The notes below the pieces were generated by a model. The model saw only the letters and a program-made list of their open reading frames with translations. It did no database searches and was not told the origin of the DNA. The translations under genes were made by a program, and so were the position numbers. Shown in pieces: positions 8,615 through 18,130 of a stretch of 64,000 bases of DNA (its first letter is position 1; each line of letters opens with the position of its first letter). The DNA lies in assembly GCF_020687505.1 (NCBI RefSeq), contig NZ_JAJEQT010000004.1; one strand, given 5' to 3'. The DNA is from Coprococcus_C hominis. GTDB taxonomy: Bacteria > Bacillota > Clostridia > Lachnospirales > Lachnospiraceae.

Positions 8615-9346
8615 TTACAGATACACTTCCGGTTCATTCAATATAATATCTGTAATCCCCTGTTCCTCCAATGGATTAAAATCCAGTCTGGTTCCCGTCG
8701 GCTTCTCCGGATACAGATGTCCGGACATCCATGCACGAACAGTAATTCCATTCAATTCCTCTTTCGGAACATCGATCCCTCTCCAGAATGGATGCACCGC
8801 CACAGCTTTACACCCTCCTTTGATCTTATACATGCAATCGGATACATGCACATCTAGGATTCCAAGCTCTGCTTCCGGATCAATCCCCGACAATTTCTCC
8901 AATGATTTTGCGTAAAATGTAGAATACACGATATGCTTCTGCAATCCTCTTTTGTGGATCAAGTCCACTATCTTCTCTTCCATACCCGGATATGGATATA
9001 CGGAGTTCTTCAATTCAATATTTAACTTGAATGCGGCATCCTCGCGCACTTTATCCTGAAGCAGGTCCAATAGTTCTTCGATACACAGAATCCGCTCGTT
9101 CTTTCCATCCCCGGCATCGATTCGCAGGCGCCTCAGTTCTTCATATGTATAATCGCGCAGGAATCCGGTTCCATCTGTCGTGCGCTCCACCCGTTCATCA
9201 TGGAACACCATCAGATGTCCATCCTTCGATATCTGAATATCAGTCTCGATTCCCGCAAGCCCCGGAATTGCACACGCCTTCTTGAAAGCCGTCATTGTAT
9301 TCTCTGGGTAGTTCTGACTACAGCCTCTATGTGCCCATATCTTCAT
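8615..9346 (-). CDS. Glycerophosphodiester phosphodiesterase
   Basis: 243 residues, typical for single-domain GDPD enzymes. Motifs in order are WAHRGCSQNYPENTMTAF with the catalytic HRG and ENT, GIETDIQISKDGHLMVFHDE with the metal-binding E-x-D and HD, and DLIHKRGLQKHIVYSTF. The enzyme hydrolyses glycerophosphodiesters to glycerol-3-phosphate and an alcohol. There is no signal peptide, so it should act in the cytoplasm. It lies 10 bases downstream of the cytidylyltransferase fusion and in the same run as the LicD/CDP-glycerol protein. A role supplying glycerol-3-phosphate for CDP-glycerol synthesis, or editing the product, is a reasonable inference. The start has a clear AGGAGG. Confidence 0.9.
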   Translation of the reverse strand: MKIWAHRGCSQNYPENTMTAFKKACAIPGLAGIETDIQISKDGHLMVFHDERVERTTDGTGFLRDYTYEELRRLRIDAGDGKNERILCIEELLDLLQDKVREDAAFKLNIELKNSVYPYPGMEEKIVDLIHKRGLQKHIVYSTFYAKSLEKLSGIDPEAELGILDVHVSDCMYKIKGGCKAVAVHPFWRGIDVPKEELNGITVRAWMSGHLYPEKPTGTRLDFNPLEEQGITDIILNEPEVYL

Positions 9347-9356
9347 AGAATGCCTC

Positions 9357-10697
9357 CTATATTTTCCGTCCCTGTTCCACCAGAAACTTTTCCATCATAT
9401 CCGCCATAAAGATAGAATCTTCTGCTGTCAGCTTGAAGTTGCTGCTTTCATTCCCCCGAAGCTTCGTCAGGAAATCGCTGACCTCGTAACGAAGTCCATC
9501 TCCCAAATAGGTATCCGAATACTTCTGTACATGGGATGCATCCTCGTAATGTACCTCGAAATACGAGGTTTTCCACCACGGAGCTTCTGCCACAATATAT
9601 CCATTTGTGCCAGAGATCAACAGCCGTCCTTCCGACTTCACGCCCAGACCACATGTGAGTGTCGCCAATGCATGCGGGTAGGTAAAGCTTACCTTCGTAA
9701 ATACATCCAATCCATTCTCGCCACGCAAACTCTCAAAACGGTAATCCGTATATTCTTCTCCTAATAGCTTTAATACCGGAAGCATAATATAACTGCCAAG
9801 CTCCGTGAAACTGCCACCATACTTTATGTCTGTCAGCTCTCTCGTATCCGGTTTCTCCAGCTTTGTAAAGCAGGCTTCAATATTCCGAATCGCACCGATA
9901 CTTCCACTTGCAGCGATTCCAAGTAACTTATGAAAGCCCGGACAATATGCTGTCTTTATACCTTCAAACAGAATCAATCCCTTTTCTTTTGCCAGATTGA
10001 AAAGCTCCTCTGCCTGCTGCCGCTTTAAAACCATTGGCTTCTCACAGATTACGTGCTTTCCATGATTCAGCGCATCTTTAATATAAGAATAATGTGTCTC
10101 ATGCGGTGTTGCAATATAGACCACATCAATATCTGCGTAGAAATGTTCCATGTCCGCATACCAATTAATTTCCCATCGATCCGCAAACGACTTTGCACTT
10201 TCCGTGTGTGGATTGTAAACACCCTGCGTACTCACACCACTGACCAGCTTTGCTTCCACGACAAAACGCGATGCAATCCGCCCGGTTCCGATGATGCCGA
10301 TTCTCTGGATATGACTGTTCTCCTGTCGAAGCATCGTACTGGAAATATCTTTCGTACGTTCCAGATATACAACCTCACAATAATCCTTTAAATAATCAAA
10401 GCATCCAACCCAATCTGATCCAACCGTAAATATATCTACATTATATTTTTTAATGTCTGTAAACTTCTGACCACCCGACTCTTCTATAATAATCTCATCC
10501 GCAAACCCGGATTTCCTCACGTTCTCTATCCGGGTCACCAGAGAATCTACTACATTTAATTTTCCTCGTGCCTTGTCATATTCCTCAGTTGTCACCCCAA
10601 CGATCAGATAGTCCCCCAATGCTTTTGCACGCTGCAACAGCCGGTAATGTCCCTCATGGAACAGATCAAAGGTTCCGTATGTAATTACTTTTGTCAT
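9357..10697 (-). CDS. Fusion: glycerol-3-phosphate cytidylyltransferase-like domain plus Gfo/Idh/MocA oxidoreductase
   Basis: 446 residues from the ATG at 10697, chosen over an ATG 18 bases upstream because GAGGAGAAGG precedes it. Residues 1-125 are a TagD-like nucleotidyltransferase: TYGTFDLFHEGHYRLL with its HxGH, VGSDWVGCFDYLK and SSTMLR. Residues 130-446 are a Gfo/Idh/MocA-type NAD(P) oxidoreductase: IGIIGTGRIASRF and the typical HVICEKPM. A plausible role is reduction of a sugar or keto-polyol phosphate followed by its activation as a CDP-polyol, CDP-glycerol being the simplest case. The neighbours (GDPD, LicD/CDP-polyol transferase, TagB-like) fit that. The exact polyol is not determined by sequence. 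Confidence 0.85.
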   Translation of the reverse strand: MTKVITYGTFDLFHEGHYRLLQRAKALGDYLIVGVTTEEYDKARGKLNVVDSLVTRIENVRKSGFADEIIIEESGGQKFTDIKKYNVDIFTVGSDWVGCFDYLKDYCEVVYLERTKDISSTMLRQENSHIQRIGIIGTGRIASRFVVEAKLVSGVSTQGVYNPHTESAKSFADRWEINWYADMEHFYADIDVVYIATPHETHYSYIKDALNHGKHVICEKPMVLKRQQAEELFNLAKEKGLILFEGIKTAYCPGFHKLLGIAASGSIGAIRNIEACFTKLEKPDTRELTDIKYGGSFTELGSYIMLPVLKLLGEEYTDYRFESLRGENGLDVFTKVSFTYPHALATLTCGLGVKSEGRLLISGTNGYIVAEAPWWKTSYFEVHYEDASHVQKYSDTYLGDGLRYEVSDFLTKLRGNESSNFKLTAEDSIFMADMMEKFLVEQGRKI

Positions 10698-10736
10698 ATG
10701 CCTTCTCCTCTGCATACACAGTTTTTATATATGCTT

Positions 10737-13700
10737 CTACTCACACAACTCATCCATCATAAACGCATGAATCTTCTGTCCACTCCTGCCATCCGCATAC
10801 ATCGCAATCTCACAATATGCTTCCAGACAAGCCTGGCGGTCGAACGAATCTCCTGCACCCTGATTCTCCAGCATATGCGGCAGACTGCAAATCGCACGTT
10901 CCTCACAGCCATATCGCACCCATTTGGATAACTTCGCGTAGCCCGGTGCATGCAGCCATGCATCCGATTGTTCATAAGCGATAGCCTCTTCTTCTACACT
11001 ACCATCGAGAAGATTTACACGATACAGTTTTCTCATAGGTTCATGATAGAATAAAGCGTGCGCTTCGTCAAGTCTTCGCACAAATCCACCATTTCCTCCA
11101 GACATGCAATAGCTCTGATCTTCTCGGAATGTAAGGTCTAACTCCGTATGAAACGGTGTTACTTCGCCTTTTTCTGTATCGATACACACAAATTGGTTTC
11201 CCCAGACCGGTGCCAGCACAACCTGGTTTTCTCTGCGTGCCATGCTTCCAAACGCGTGTTCCATGCACGTCTTGCCTGTCGGGTACTGATTACAGATAAA
11301 TCCCGGCACACGGCAGTTATAGGAAACTGTTTCTCCTGTCATCGGATTCCACTGTACGACATTCGTTCCTGTATACGGAAACAGCCATATCGTATCCTCG
11401 TCCGCCTGCAACGCACAGGCTCCTCGATAGTATCTTGCATCGACTGACAATACCTGTAATTCCAACGTCTCACACTCGATTGCAACAACCCGGTTATCAG
11501 CCGGATTCGCCAGCATCAGATATCCGTTCCAGATTCCGCTGCCGCCGACCCGGTCTGCCCCCGCATGGTTTGATACAAGGAATTCCTGACATCCATCGAC
11601 ATAGTCGATTGCCTGCGTATCCATATCAAACCGTACAATATACGGATATTTATATGGAATTAAGAATGCATAGTTCCCTTCAAACCATACATTTGCAAAT
11701 GCTCCCGGCTGACTGATTTTCTGCTCTAATTTGATCCGTGTAATATTTCGTTTGTCATCAATTACTAGAATCTCCTGTGCATTCGCAGGGAATACATATA
11801 CATACCTCCCATGCTCAACCGCCATCCGATAATAACCACCGGATGTGTATTCTGAAAGGTTACAATAGAATCGATAGATGCCTTTCTCCAGATGATATAA
11901 CTGATTGCCTGGTTCCACTTTCCATGCATCCTGTCCCTGTGGATGATATGGTGTGATCATCTCCTTGCTCCAATCTTCGTCCGCCGGTTCTCTGTGAATA
12001 TAATTATCGAGCAGATACACCGGTTTCCCTGCGATTCCGAAGAGGGCAGTCACGGAAGTTCCTGCATCTCCGATATAACAATCGCTCACCGCAATCGTCT
12101 TCTCTATATCCGGTGTCGTATCATAGATTCCCCGCCCCGCTGTCAGGAAATCCTGCTTCAACTGCTCATATTCCTCTTTGTACTGACTTCTTGCTGTCGT
12201 AAATGTCTCGTCCAAAAGCGGATGCGGGCGCCATAACAAACAGACATCCTCTCTTCCGGAAAAACAATCAAATACGTAATGGAGTTTCTTAAGAAATGCC
12301 TCTGTATCTGCCAGCATACCGCCAAGACTGGTGTTGAAAAAATACACGTTTTTTCCATTCATCTTGTCCTTCCAGTCTTCGGTCACTTCCGGTGGATTCT
12401 CGCACAACTTCACAACCCGGTCAAACTTCGGAGACCCAAGTGCCAGAAGCTTCTCCCTTGGGATACACGCATCGAAATAATCCTTATGCCCCTCTGCCTG
12501 CACAATAATATAATCCGCATATATGTACGCCTTACACAACGACTGATCCTCCCCCATGCCCCCGGAAGTTGCATAATATGGCACATACACAAGCTTGTCA
12601 GTATACGTCTTCAACTTTGCTGAATAGTAGTCCGGATCGATACTTGTCACATGATTTCCATCATCATACGGGTTATGGATATAGATGATATCCGCATTTC
12701 GACTCGCCAGATCAAAATCTCGATAATCCGTAATCGGTACATAAGCCGGGAACTGTGTCCCTTCATAATGATAAGTTGTAAGTCTTCCATACGCATCCTT
12801 ATCATAATACGGAATCGGTACGACATAACATTCACACCGAGGATCTTCCTTTGCTGCAAGCCAGATGCTTTCCAGACTATCCCACATGCTTGCCTTGTAT
12901 GGGAGAAATACGATTGTTTTCTTCCCCTTCTCGCCTTGCTTCCATTCAGATTTATCGCAGAGACAATCTGTAAAATATCCGATTCCAATCGCGTCATCTT
13001 CTTTGATTGCTTCCCTTGAAAGTCCTATTTTCCCTGCGCTTCTTGCCTGCTGCAAATACTTTTGAAGATCACGCTCATCAAGTACACAGGTATATTCCAA
13101 TCTTTTGGCACCATCCTGTATTACAAACCGGTCTGTCGCCATATCATATCCGGTATAAAAATCCTCCCGGATTTTATAGGCGTAATCATAACGCGCCTGT
13201 TCCGTATGGCAAGACATATCCTCCAAATCATATAGGATCGTATCGCAGTTATACCCCTGTAACACAAGTTTTTCATTTATGATGTTCGCATTTACCGGTC
13301 CATACCGGTCATATATACAATCATCCGGAAAATCATACTCCACGTATTCATCCTGTCCGTCCCAGCGCAATAAACGGCCTTGCGTCAATGGCACAAAATA
13401 AAAATAGGTCCCATCCCATGCACTTGCCAACCAAATCTGTCCCGGATTTCCAATCTGAAGCCATGTATATTTCTCGGTTGCAAGGTCAAACCGTAACATA
13501 AGATTCGTCTGCTGTTCTGCTATATATAACACCTCCCTGCATCTGGCATAATTACAAGCAAAGCGACATGCTTCTTCGGAAGATAATGCTGCATATTCCG
13601 CATAGATGTGTTCCAAATATGCAACGCTATATGTCTTCAGATTCACACGTACAATGTACTTATAAAGCGCAGGGATAAGATATAGTTTATCTTTGTATAT

Positions 13701-16070
13701 AACCGAAGAAACAAACTTACATTCCTGTTCTTCATTCCGAATTCCGATCTTCTGCCAACGCCCAGACTGAATATCATAGCTCCATATTGCCTTTGCCATG
13801 TATGGAGTCACGATGATTTTCCCATCATAGCAATCCAGCTTCAACGAAAGTCCCGTCTGGTTGATTTTTTCCTCCGGGATGCTGCTCAGAATCGTAACCG
13901 TTCCATCTTCGAGTCGCATTGTGCAAAGCAAATTCATCTCATCCGGAATAAAATACATGAGATCATCCGCAATTACATACGCCCGAATATGATACGGATA
14001 ATTTCCTTCTTCATTTTTCAGCATTTGAACAAGTGGCTGCCCATCCACATTTCTGGAAATTCCCATTTTCTGTAGCAATACTGGTTTTTCAAGTGTCTCC
14101 ACATAGCGCGACACATACCCCGCATCCCCGCAATAAGCATCTGCAAGCTCCGCTTCCTGTTGATAGAAAAAATCTTCGTCAAAGATCCCCCACGCAGCCT
14201 TTTTATACTCCTCCACGATTTCTTTATACTGCTCGTACATTTCCGGTTCCAAAGCTGACAGTACATCCTCTGTCACAGTATTACGTCGCCAAATTAGTGC
14301 GATATCTTCTCGTTTTTCCTCAAAGAACTTTAATGTTTCTTTCAATTTCTGCAGTGCAAGCTTCCTTCCCTGAACAAAGGTTGCCGCAGATATATCATAT
14401 AATATTATCTGCTTTCGTATTGTATTTCCCGACTGTATGATTTGCTTCCACGTAATCGGTAATTTTTCAAACATATTTAAATAATCTAAACTGCATACAG
14501 GAACCTCATGCACGTGAATTTTATCTTCCCATACACATTTTGTATCTTCCCCAGCAAATGCTGTCAATTTTCTGACATACGCTTCCTTTGCAGACTCGGA
14601 TGGCATCCATACCTCATCCGCAAGAACAACACCCGGAACTGTACAGAAATACTTCATCGTCTGGTTGACTTTTCCGTTATCCACATTTACATCCCGCATT
14701 GTAAACCACGGAATATAGACAAGCTTGTCAGTGTATTTCTTCAGATTCCTCGCATAGAAAAACGGATGCACGCTTGTCGTATAATTACATTCATCATATG
14801 GATTCTGCGTATAGATCACATCCGGCAGCATGTGTTCAAAATCATATGCATCATAGGGTGTTACCTCCACATAATCAGGCAATAACCCACTTTCATCATG
14901 CATTTCGCCAAATCCACCCAATGCTGTCTTCTCATAATATGGAGGCAAGATTACCGTCACATGACAGGTTTTATCCGCGCGTTCCTGTCTCCACACAGCT
15001 TCGATATTCTTCCACGAGGAAGCACGATACGGCAAAATCAAAACTTCCCGTTGTATCTGGATTTGTACACGATTATCATAATTTAAAATATCCCGTACAC
15101 GTTCCTGTGAGCGACTGTCTGTCAGACGTTCTTCCGGTTCTATATCCTTTTTATCAAACGTATATTCAAATGGATACTTTGGCAGATGCTCCCGCACATA
15201 TGCTTCCTGTTCCGCAAAGCAAGGATAGTCATGAGATGCTCCACCCTTGATAATCCGCATATAATCGCCATACTCGTTTTGTAACATCTTGTCATATTCT
15301 GCAGATATCCAGATATCCATGTTCTCAAATCTCACCTTGATTGCATGCTGAAAACAAGTCAACGGATATGTCTTTACCCCGTATTTCGCCCAGATTGGAG
15401 CAAGCATAACGGTATCTGACTGCTCCGGCCCATATAGTGCACATACACCCTCTGCAGCTTCATACATCTGCTTTATAAGCTTCCCTTGCCGGTCAAACTT
15501 CACACCACATAATTGTTCCAGCTGTGATAACACCTGATCCAGCATTGCCTGATCCAGATTCTCATCTGACAATATCGGTTCAAAGCTTAAGATTGCTCGA
15601 AGTAATGTCTTATGTGCCTCCTGTTCTTTCTTTGTTGGCGCCATATAATCAAGCGGAAAAATGTCAATACCTGCCCCCAGATAACATTGATGATATCTTT
15701 GTAAAATATCTTCTTCAAAAGTTGGATGTCGGGTATTGATAACCCGTGTAAGCAAGTCCTCATATTCATTGTGGCAATTTAACACCGAATAATTCTGCGG
15801 CAATTCCTTTTCTGCCACTTCCAAAAACCTCATGTAATCGCCTCTCAACATGCAGATATCAAAATCATCATCCCACGGAATACATCCACCATGACGAACA
15901 GCACCAAGCAATGTTCCATAGTCTGCAAACCACCGAATATTATATTTATCGCACACTTTCGCAACATCCGAAATAACTTCAAGATTTGCTGCCCACAAAC
16001 GCTTCATCAATCCAGATACATAAAAATCTTCTCGTACCTCATCATCAAAATATTCGTGTGAAAATTCCAT
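10737..16070 (-). CDS. Giant LicD - (CDP-glycerol transferase-like + beta-propeller-like) x2 protein
   Basis: 1777 residues. Residues 20-300 are a LicD nucleotidyltransferase-fold domain (FADYGTLLGAVRHGG, IPWDDDFDICM), the family that transfers phosphocholine or, in eukaryotic fukutin relatives, ribitol-phosphate. About 340-685 is a first CDP-glycerol-transferase-like domain (LPYRASSW, TQNPYDECN, YTDKLVYIPW). About 690-1010 holds repeated strands of the FDLATEKYTWLQI type with spacing like a propeller. About 1050-1400 is a second, better conserved transferase copy (LPYKASMW, GSPKFDRV, LWRPHPL, CYIGDAGTSVTALFGIAGKP). About 1400-1720 is a second propeller-like part. The first copy has IWRRN where the second has LWRPHP and lacks GSPKFD, so it may be inactive. 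No signal peptide or membrane segment is visible. Probably a polyol-phosphate polymerase or ligase for the glycan made here. Confidence 0.8.
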   Translation of the reverse strand: MEFSHEYFDDEVREDFYVSGLMKRLWAANLEVISDVAKVCDKYNIRWFADYGTLLGAVRHGGCIPWDDDFDICMLRGDYMRFLEVAEKELPQNYSVLNCHNEYEDLLTRVINTRHPTFEEDILQRYHQCYLGAGIDIFPLDYMAPTKKEQEAHKTLLRAILSFEPILSDENLDQAMLDQVLSQLEQLCGVKFDRQGKLIKQMYEAAEGVCALYGPEQSDTVMLAPIWAKYGVKTYPLTCFQHAIKVRFENMDIWISAEYDKMLQNEYGDYMRIIKGGASHDYPCFAEQEAYVREHLPKYPFEYTFDKKDIEPEERLTDSRSQERVRDILNYDNRVQIQIQREVLILPYRASSWKNIEAVWRQERADKTCHVTVILPPYYEKTALGGFGEMHDESGLLPDYVEVTPYDAYDFEHMLPDVIYTQNPYDECNYTTSVHPFFYARNLKKYTDKLVYIPWFTMRDVNVDNGKVNQTMKYFCTVPGVVLADEVWMPSESAKEAYVRKLTAFAGEDTKCVWEDKIHVHEVPVCSLDYLNMFEKLPITWKQIIQSGNTIRKQIILYDISAATFVQGRKLALQKLKETLKFFEEKREDIALIWRRNTVTEDVLSALEPEMYEQYKEIVEEYKKAAWGIFDEDFFYQQEAELADAYCGDAGYVSRYVETLEKPVLLQKMGISRNVDGQPLVQMLKNEEGNYPYHIRAYVIADDLMYFIPDEMNLLCTMRLEDGTVTILSSIPEEKINQTGLSLKLDCYDGKIIVTPYMAKAIWSYDIQSGRWQKIGIRNEEQECKFVSSVIYKDKLYLIPALYKYIVRVNLKTYSVAYLEHIYAEYAALSSEEACRFACNYARCREVLYIAEQQTNLMLRFDLATEKYTWLQIGNPGQIWLASAWDGTYFYFVPLTQGRLLRWDGQDEYVEYDFPDDCIYDRYGPVNANIINEKLVLQGYNCDTILYDLEDMSCHTEQARYDYAYKIREDFYTGYDMATDRFVIQDGAKRLEYTCVLDERDLQKYLQQARSAGKIGLSREAIKEDDAIGIGYFTDCLCDKSEWKQGEKGKKTIVFLPYKASMWDSLESIWLAAKEDPRCECYVVPIPYYDKDAYGRLTTYHYEGTQFPAYVPITDYRDFDLASRNADIIYIHNPYDDGNHVTSIDPDYYSAKLKTYTDKLVYVPYYATSGGMGEDQSLCKAYIYADYIIVQAEGHKDYFDACIPREKLLALGSPKFDRVVKLCENPPEVTEDWKDKMNGKNVYFFNTSLGGMLADTEAFLKKLHYVFDCFSGREDVCLLWRPHPLLDETFTTARSQYKEEYEQLKQDFLTAGRGIYDTTPDIEKTIAVSDCYIGDAGTSVTALFGIAGKPVYLLDNYIHREPADEDWSKEMITPYHPQGQDAWKVEPGNQLYHLEKGIYRFYCNLSEYTSGGYYRMAVEHGRYVYVFPANAQEILVIDDKRNITRIKLEQKISQPGAFANVWFEGNYAFLIPYKYPYIVRFDMDTQAIDYVDGCQEFLVSNHAGADRVGGSGIWNGYLMLANPADNRVVAIECETLELQVLSVDARYYRGACALQADEDTIWLFPYTGTNVVQWNPMTGETVSYNCRVPGFICNQYPTGKTCMEHAFGSMARRENQVVLAPVWGNQFVCIDTEKGEVTPFHTELDLTFREDQSYCMSGGNGGFVRRLDEAHALFYHEPMRKLYRVNLLDGSVEEEAIAYEQSDAWLHAPGYAKLSKWVRYGCEERAICSLPHMLENQGAGDSFDRQACLEAYCEIAMYADGRSGQKIHAFMMDELCE

Positions 16071-16091
16071 ATAAACACCTCAACTCTGTTT

Positions 16092-18104
16092 CTAAACCGC
16101 ATAAAGCACACAAGTATCATTCACAATTCCATCATCATAATACCGTATATAAAGACGGTAATCTTCCCGAAAATCATATAATACATTCGGCAGTTTCCAT
16201 AAGTTGTCATACTCTACACTTACTCGGATCGCCAACTGCGGTTTATTTGCTCGAATATGCTGTTCCATATTTCTGATAATCTCTTCTGCATATCTGGCAC
16301 CCATGAGCGCAATAAATCTGACCCTTGAATCAAAAACCTCATCCAAATTGATTGTTTTTAGTATATCCGGTTCGCAAACCATAACTTCCATATCCGATGA
16401 ATGAAGTGCACCACAAATTCTTTCCTTTGTCATTTGATTTGGCGCAAAAACCTCGATCGCATCTAACAAATCATAGTTATAATCAACAACTGCCTGAATA
16501 CTATCCGCCTGCTCCGCTCCCAGAAATACTGCCTGAGAGAATTCTTCCATATCTAATATGTCCCAATCTGCATACGCTTTATATCTATGATCTGCGACAT
16601 CTTTCACATGTCGATATTCCATACTGATCCAATAATTCAACAGTCCCGCAAGTGTACATTTTGACAAATTATCTTCACATTGTCCATACAACCATGCATA
16701 TTCGCCCAACGCATGTTTAACACTCGTGATTCTGTTCACAATTGCATGATTCATGGACTCTCTGTAATTCTTTTGATAATAGGTCTCCATTGCATGATAC
16801 ACATTCTTCTGGTATTGAAGCTTATTTTCATACATCCTTGTTTTCTGAACAAGCATCTCTATATCTTTATCATTGGCATAATCAAGAAATCGGTTAAATG
16901 CGTACGCGTTTTTCGTACCCGGCAATACATAGTTTATATCCTCAATACGGGACACCTTGTTACATATTTCCAGAATCTGTTCCGCCCGGTTTTTCCACTG
17001 ATGTTTATGGATTGCAATATCATATCCGTTTTGAGCAATCTTTCCTGCTTTATCCAGATTTAAAAGTAATTCTTTTATTATGTTTTCGAGATTATCCAAA
17101 TCTTGAAAATCATAAAAACATATACTTTCTCCATCTATGAATTCCTGCTTCCAATACCCACTTTCATCGGTACAGCAAACAGCCCCGTTCAACATCGCAG
17201 TAAACACCCGTTCATGTGAGCCGTCTAAGAATAATGGCATCTTATTGATCACGATTTTTGTGTTTGTCATAATATCCAGTGCTTCTGTATAAGAAACTGC
17301 GCCATGACGCTTTATATTTTCATACTGCGCCAATTCGTCTTTCTCCCAGCCGTTTCCATAGACATGCACTTCCAGTCCTGACTTTGCCAAATGTAGTATT
17401 AGTTTTTCCCGCTGTTTCGCACGAATATATGTATCCGCAAACGCAAGTACTACAAACAATTCCAATAACTGTGCTTCTGAAAGTTCAATCCCTCCGGATC
17501 GAAGTTCCTGTATTAGAATTTCCTCTGCCGGTATGCATTCCCCCTGCATAACACGCGCAATTGTAGCATCCATGATTTTCATAATGTCTTCCGACATTTG
17601 ATCCACAATTGATTTGTATTCATTTGAAGCGCTGCATGTACCAAAAAAAGCAACATCTATCTCCCGATCAGCAAACGGCTTCGGAGGTTTCTCTGATAAA
17701 TTTCCTCCGTGTGGCACAAACTGCACCGCATCAATGTTCTTATAGTATTTCTGTAAAAAATTACAATGATTTCTATCAATACAGGACACAATCAAATTTC
17801 TATGTTGCTCGGCCAGCCAGTCATATCTATAATATGGATGATCCACTAGAAACAAGAAAAATAATGTGTTGGGATTTCGATTGATTGCATCATACAATAC
17901 AGAGGTGATCCCAAAAAAGGACAAGACTACATCATACTCTTCGAAATAGATCGTTCGATCTAATGCATCCTTTGTGATACCACCCAAAATATCCACTCGA
18001 CACCCAAGTTGGCGAAAACCATCTGCAAGATCATTCATAAAACAAGAGATTGCATCATATTGCGACTCTCCCTGAATCATCAAAATCTTCTGTATATCTC
18101 CCAC
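16092..18104 (-). CDS. CgeB-like glycosyltransferase with long C-terminal extension
   Basis: 670 residues, GTG start preceded by GGAGGG. Residues 1-370 resemble the CgeB/GT-B type glycosyltransferases: DVVLSFFGITSVLYD, a FVPHGG turn, DVAFFGTCSASNEY, then HVYGNGW, MTNTKIVINK and GSHERVFTAMLNGAVCCTDES, where HERVFTAMLNG corresponds to the donor-binding helix. Residues 370-670 are alpha-helical in appearance and match nothing I recognise; they end in a strand-rich part (RVSVEYDNLWKLPNVLYDF). CgeB relatives modify surface or spore glycoproteins. It lies 27 bases downstream of the Maf gene and 22 bases upstream of the LicD giant, in one operon, so a role in flagellin or surface glycosylation is likely. 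Confidence 0.75.
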   Translation of the reverse strand: MGDIQKILMIQGESQYDAISCFMNDLADGFRQLGCRVDILGGITKDALDRTIYFEEYDVVLSFFGITSVLYDAINRNPNTLFFLFLVDHPYYRYDWLAEQHRNLIVSCIDRNHCNFLQKYYKNIDAVQFVPHGGNLSEKPPKPFADREIDVAFFGTCSASNEYKSIVDQMSEDIMKIMDATIARVMQGECIPAEEILIQELRSGGIELSEAQLLELFVVLAFADTYIRAKQREKLILHLAKSGLEVHVYGNGWEKDELAQYENIKRHGAVSYTEALDIMTNTKIVINKMPLFLDGSHERVFTAMLNGAVCCTDESGYWKQEFIDGESICFYDFQDLDNLENIIKELLLNLDKAGKIAQNGYDIAIHKHQWKNRAEQILEICNKVSRIEDINYVLPGTKNAYAFNRFLDYANDKDIEMLVQKTRMYENKLQYQKNVYHAMETYYQKNYRESMNHAIVNRITSVKHALGEYAWLYGQCEDNLSKCTLAGLLNYWISMEYRHVKDVADHRYKAYADWDILDMEEFSQAVFLGAEQADSIQAVVDYNYDLLDAIEVFAPNQMTKERICGALHSSDMEVMVCEPDILKTINLDEVFDSRVRFIALMGARYAEEIIRNMEQHIRANKPQLAIRVSVEYDNLWKLPNVLYDFREDYRLYIRYYDDGIVNDTCVLYAV

Positions 18105-18130
18105 TGCGCACCCTCCATTTAGTCAAATGC

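Noticed and set aside
12279..15250. Many plus-strand open frames opposite the giant LicD gene
   Set aside because: No ribosome sites, unlike any family, and their composition follows the minus-strand codons; they are frame shadows.
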